Part shown: positions 61,327 to 64,000 of the stretch, in pieces
Layout of the letters: every line of letters starts with the position of its first letter
Numbering within the stretch: the stretch's first letter is position 1
NCBI GenBank assembly: GCA_041685115.1
Contig: JAWLGK010000011.1
Location: 1-64,000 of the forward strand
Direction of reading: 5' to 3'
From: JALOAT01 sp041685115
Lineage (GTDB): Bacteria; Pseudomonadota; Gammaproteobacteria; Thiohalomonadales; Thiohalomonadaceae
Length of the DNA: 64,000 bases
Notes under the pieces: generated by a model
What the model was told of the DNA's origin: nothing
Databases searched by the model: none
Seen by the model: only the letters and a program-made list of their open reading frames with translations
Made by a program: the position numbers and the translations under genes

Positions 61327-62075
61327 CGCCGGCCTCCACACGCGGGGCAGTCAGGGTCTTTGCGCAGGCGAAGGCTGCGCACGTCCATGGTCAGCGCATC
61401 CACCACCAGCAGGCGCCCGGCCAGCCCTTGTTCAGCGTCGGCTAACAGCTTGAGTGTCTCAGCCGCCTGGATGCTGCCGATCATGCCCACCAGCGGGCCG
61501 AGCACGCCCACCAGGCTGCAGGTGTCCTCACCCGCGCCGCTGTCGTCGCGGTACAGGCAGCGGTAACAGGGCGCGTCGGCGCGATCGTTGCGAAACACGC
61601 TCACCTGGCCTTCCATGCGGATGGCCGCGCCGGACACCAGCGGCTTGCGGGCGCGCACGCAGGCCTCATTCACGGCGTAACGGGTCTCGAAGTTGTCACA
61701 GGCGTCGACGATCACATCGGCCAGGGTCACCTGTTCCAGCAGGCTGTCACCTTGCAGGAACTGGTTGAGGGCGATGGCGTTTACGTCCGGATTGATGGCG
61801 CGCACCGCCTCGACGGCCGATTCCGCCTTGGCCCGGCCCACGTCGGCGTCGCGGTGCAGCACCTGGCGCTGCAGGTTGGAGAGTTCCACGTTGTCGTAGT
61901 CGCACAGCGCGAGGGTGCCCACACCGGCCGCGGCCAGGTACTGCGTCACCGGCGAGCCCAGGCCGCCGAGACCCAGCACCAGCACCCGCGATCCCATGAG
62001 CCGTTCCTGCCCGGCCAGGCCAAGCCACGGCAGCAGCATCTGCCGGCTGTAACGTTCGTGTTGTTGGTCGTTCAC
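61323..62075 (-). CDS. moeB: MoeB/ThiF-family activating enzyme
   Basis: A 250-residue E1-like enzyme. It begins RYSRQMLLPWLGLAGQERL, with the nucleotide loop VLGLGGLGSPV (about 33-43), a zinc set CYRCLY and CPAC, and the candidate catalytic cysteine in CSLVGVLGPL. It adenylates the C-terminal glycine of a ubiquitin-like sulfur carrier (MoaD, ThiS or CysO type). The partner gene is not in this window. It is coupled to the JAMM protease gene downstream. Confidence 0.88.
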   Translation of the reverse strand: MNDQQHERYSRQMLLPWLGLAGQERLMGSRVLVLGLGGLGSPVTQYLAAAGVGTLALCDYDNVELSNLQRQVLHRDADVGRAKAESAVEAVRAINPDVNAIALNQFLQGDSLLEQVTLADVIVDACDNFETRYAVNEACVRARKPLVSGAAIRMEGQVSVFRNDRADAPCYRCLYRDDSGAGEDTCSLVGVLGPLVGMIGSIQAAETLKLLADAEQGLAGRLLVVDALTMDVRSLRLRKDPDCPACGGRR

Positions 62076-62095
62076 TGCTTGACTCGGGGGATTAG

Positions 62096-62182
62096 ACGCG
62101 GAGTGCGCGGAGGCGCAGAGGACGCGGTGAAGAATCCATTCACTGATCTCCGCGTCCCCCGCGCCTCCGCGTCCTCTGCGTT
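62096..62182. repeat. Fold-back element upstream of moeB
   Basis: Left arm 62096-62127 (ACGCGGAGTGCGCGGAGGCG) and right arm 62147-62182 (ATCTCCGCGTCCCCCGCGCC) are complementary; the loop is about 19 bases. It lies between the hypothetical gene at 62208 and moeB, both leftward, so it would be in their shared mRNA. Confidence 0.75.
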
Positions 62183-62207
62183 GGGTTTTCTGTTCAGGCT
62201 TTCGCGA

Positions 62208-62609
62208 TCAAAGATAATTGCGCCAGTGCTCGGGCCGCTCGTCGCGGCAGCCGTGGGGTAGGCGCTGGTAGCGGTTCACGTAGACCTGGGTATTGGCTTC
62301 CGGGCCCTGCAGACCGCGGTTGGTGCGTTCGTTTTCTTCCGTGTAGTAGTAGAGCGCGCGTTTGAGCTTGCAAAGCAGGCTGTTGTCCAGGTGGTAGCCC
62401 TCGGCCTGCAAGGTGCTCTCGATCTGCTGCAGGGTGATGGTCGTGAGGTCGTAGCCTACCTGGAGTTGGTGGCCGGTGAGCGCGCTGGCGTCCTGCACCC
62501 CCTGCAGGCCGCCCACCAGCGGCACCGCGGAATGCGCCTGGGACGGATCCGGATGCAGGCGGCAGAAGCGGATGTCGCGGTTCTTGGGCAAGGGCTGCGG
62601 CGCGGTCAT
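62208..62609 (-). CDS. HMA-like protein lacking the CxxC motif
   Basis: A 133-residue protein. Residues about 10-72 have the beta-alpha-beta pattern of heavy-metal-associated domains (SAVPLVGGLQGVQDA and TTITLQQIESTLQAEGYHL), but the metal-binding Cys-x2-Cys is not present. The tail (75-133) is Tyr/Arg-rich. I do not recognise a named family. It lies between prmC and the moeB unit with a fold-back element downstream. Confidence 0.6.
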   Translation of the reverse strand: MTAPQPLPKNRDIRFCRLHPDPSQAHSAVPLVGGLQGVQDASALTGHQLQVGYDLTTITLQQIESTLQAEGYHLDNSLLCKLKRALYYYTEENERTNRGLQGPEANTQVYVNRYQRLPHGCRDERPEHWRNYL

Positions 62610-62633
62610 GGATTGGATCCTAGCTAGGCGGAA

Positions 62634-63491
62634 TCACAGGTCAACCCCCGGCGTCCGGCCCAGGGTGACACGTTCATGTCCGAGGGCGTCGCGCTCGCTG
62701 CGCACGTCCACCAGTCCGTTGTCATCCAGCAGGGCGCGGACCGCCGCCCCCTGATCGTAACCATGTTCCAGCAACAGCCAGCCGCCATCGTGCAGGTGCG
62801 TGCGGGCGCCGGCGGCGATGAGGCGCAGATCGTCGAGCCCCTCGGGCCCTGCGGCCAGCGCTGAGCGCGGTTCGAAGCGCAGGTCGCCCTCCGAGAGATG
62901 GCGGTCATCGGCGGCGATGTAGGGCGGATTGGAGACGATCATCTGAAAACGTTCCCCAGCCAAGGGCGCATACCAGGCACCCTCACGGAATTCCAGGTTG
63001 GCAATGCCGAGCCGGGTGGCATTGGCACGGGCCACGGCGAGTGCGCCGCTGCTGCGATCGGTGGCCGTGATGCGGCAGCTGGGGCGCTCACGGGCCAAGG
63101 CCAGGGCGATGGCGCCGCTGCCGGTACCCAGATCGGCGAGCCGCCAGTCGGCCTGCTCGGGGATGCGGGCCAGCGCCAGTTCAACCAGCAGTTCAGTCTC
63201 GGGGCGGGGGATGAGGGTATCCGCCGTCACTGCCAGATCCAGGGACCAGAAGGCGCGCATGCCGATCAGGTAAGCGACGGGCTCGCCGGCCAGGCGCCTT
63301 TCGAGCAAGGCTTCGAAAGCCGCGCGTTGCTCGGATGTGAGCACTCGCTCAGGCCAGGTGTGCAGCCAGGTGCGGGTCTTGCCGAGTGCGTGGGCAAGCA
63401 ATATCTCGGCCTCGCCACCCGCTTCCGGACCGAGCCGAGGACGGGCGCGGGCGAGCACCGAGGCGACGGAGGGTTCTGTGTGCAGGCTCAT
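62634..63491 (-). CDS. prmC: Release-factor glutamine methyltransferase
   Basis: A 285-residue methyltransferase that modifies the GGQ glutamine of release factors. The AdoMet-binding motif is LADLGTGSGAIALALA, and the catalytic NPPY lies in IVSNPPYIAADD. The N-terminal helical domain recognises the substrate. ATG at 63491; an earlier GTG exists. Leftward; prfA is not seen in the window. The downstream gene starts 24 bases later. Confidence 0.94.
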   Translation of the reverse strand: MSLHTEPSVASVLARARPRLGPEAGGEAEILLAHALGKTRTWLHTWPERVLTSEQRAAFEALLERRLAGEPVAYLIGMRAFWSLDLAVTADTLIPRPETELLVELALARIPEQADWRLADLGTGSGAIALALARERPSCRITATDRSSGALAVARANATRLGIANLEFREGAWYAPLAGERFQMIVSNPPYIAADDRHLSEGDLRFEPRSALAAGPEGLDDLRLIAAGARTHLHDGGWLLLEHGYDQGAAVRALLDDNGLVDVRSERDALGHERVTLGRTPGVDL

Positions 63492-63534
63492 GGTCACGGT
63501 AGGCACGTTAACACGTTTTCGTCCACGACCGTCC

Positions 63535-63580
63535 TTGACGTCCCTGGGGGATTTCTGTATTAATGCGAATCGTTCGCAAT
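63535..63580 (+). promoter_or_regulatory. feoAB promoter with Fur-like box
   Basis: TTGACG (63535-63540) and TATTAA (63558-63563) are 17 bases apart, a good sigma-70 promoter. TGCGAATCGTTCGCA (63564-63578) is an inverted repeat of the Fur-box type that starts at the -10, so Fur-iron would block RNA polymerase. The feoA ATG lies about 100 bases downstream. Confidence 0.65.
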
Positions 63581-63675
63581 CGAAAGCGGCGCTTCCCGAT
63601 GCACCCCATACCCGTGGGAGTACCGGGGACGGAGCCAGCCAATCAACGTCAGCCTCTCAGGCGTGGAATGATCGC

Positions 63676-63930
63676 ATGCACATCACACTCAAGCAGCTGA
63701 AGGTGGGCGAGCGCGCCCGCGTGACCGGTTTTGCCAAGGGGGAGCCCGGTTACCGACATCGTTTGCTCACCATGGGGCTCACCCCGGGCACGCCGCTTGC
63801 CGTGACGCGTGTGGCCCCGCTCGGCGACCCCATGGAGATCGAAGTGCGCGGCTACAGCCTCTCCTTGCGAAAAGACGAGGCGGCGGTGCTGCATATCGCG
63901 CCGTTCGCGGGCGAAGGGGAAGGCGCGTGA
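63676..63930 (+). CDS. feoA: Ferrous iron transport protein A
   Basis: An 84-residue SH3-like FeoA. The opening HITLKQLKVGERARVTGF and the G-L-T-P-G-T-P-L-A-V segment are typical. It probably regulates the FeoB transporter. ATG at 63676; no strong ribosome site. Its stop overlaps the feoB GTG by four bases. Confidence 0.94.
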   Translation: MHITLKQLKVGERARVTGFAKGEPGYRHRLLTMGLTPGTPLAVTRVAPLGDPMEIEVRGYSLSLRKDEAAVLHIAPFAGEGEGA

Positions 63931-64000
63931 AGCTGACCATTGCCCTGGTGGGCAACCCCAACTGCGGCAAGACCACCCTGTTCAACGCCCTCACCGGTGC
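63927..64000 (+). CDS. feoB: Ferrous iron transporter FeoB, partial
   Basis: The 5' end of the FeoB gene, cut by the window edge after 24 codons. It begins with GTG and reads KLTIALVGNPNCGKTTLFNA, the G1 loop of the FeoB G-protein domain. It would form the membrane pore for iron(II) under low-oxygen conditions, coupled to feoA by the GTGA overlap. Confidence 0.95.
   Translation, partial: MKLTIALVGNPNCGKTTLFNALTG

Overview
The window is about 64 kb of GC-rich (roughly 65%) chromosomal DNA from a gammaproteobacterium, most likely a sulfur-oxidising member of the Chromatiales or Ectothiorhodospiraceae type. The evidence is the mreBCD-mrdA-rodA-mltB-rlpA-dacA-dat-ybeD-lipB-lipA block next to gatCAB, a sulfide:quinone reductase of the Acidithiobacillus type, a cyt bd oxidase locus, and intergenic repeats typical of such genomes. 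The placement is inferred from gene order and protein resemblance. No rRNA, tRNA, CRISPR array or insertion sequence was seen.

Layout. 1-2.5 kb: direct repeats, then four translationally coupled genes for small membrane or stress proteins. 2.6-6.5 kb: ligD, ku (two-component NHEJ) and a YqaE/Pmp3 peptide. 6.6-7.5 kb: a TDT/SLAC1-type anion carrier. 7.8-13.9 kb: an FNR-type regulator followed by a TorD chaperone, a Tat-exported molybdopterin oxidoreductase with FeS and cytochrome b subunits, an unrecognised 131-residue protein and a NifX-like protein. 13.9-17 kb: a membrane protein, a chemoreceptor and a ZIP transporter. 17.3-17.45 kb: a cluster of three DnaA boxes beside an AT-rich stretch. 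17.5-18.7 kb: a DUF2141 protein and an archaeal-type peroxiredoxin. 19.4-22.9 kb: cydDC. 23.1-27.9 kb: sqr, ybgE, cydX, cydB and cydA, all leftward, with a sigma-54 activator diverging from cydA. 29.8-38.7 kb: a glycosyltransferase-like gene and three cyclic-di-GMP proteins. 38.8-43.4 kb: a TPR protein, an L,D-transpeptidase and a beta-propeller lipoprotein. 43.6-55.4 kb: lipoate and cell-wall genes. 55.5-60 kb: gatCAB and hslO. 60.4-64 kb: a barrel protein, a JAMM protease plus MoeB/ThiF pair, prmC and feoAB (feoB cut by the window end).

How the parts work together. Sqr feeds electrons from sulfide into the quinone pool, and cyt bd, which is known in other bacteria to tolerate sulfide, can take them to oxygen; CydDC is needed to assemble it. 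A strong sigma-54 promoter match lies upstream of cydA, facing the divergent activator. The molybdoenzyme operon has its own candidate FNR box, which overlaps the stop codon of the FNR-type gene. The elongasome and peptidoglycan genes form one long leftward run with many overlapping ends.

The most unusual features are: (i) about ten intergenic fold-back elements whose arms are built of short tandem units such as CGCGGAGGA, CGCAAAGGG or CACGGGGGA; (ii) a composite REP array that supplies the stop codon of its neighbour; (iii) the DnaA-box cluster; (iv) the molybdoenzyme operon with two accessory proteins; (v) the sigma-54 control inferred for cydABX; and (vi) mreC with no AUG, GUG or UUG start at the position its homology demands.
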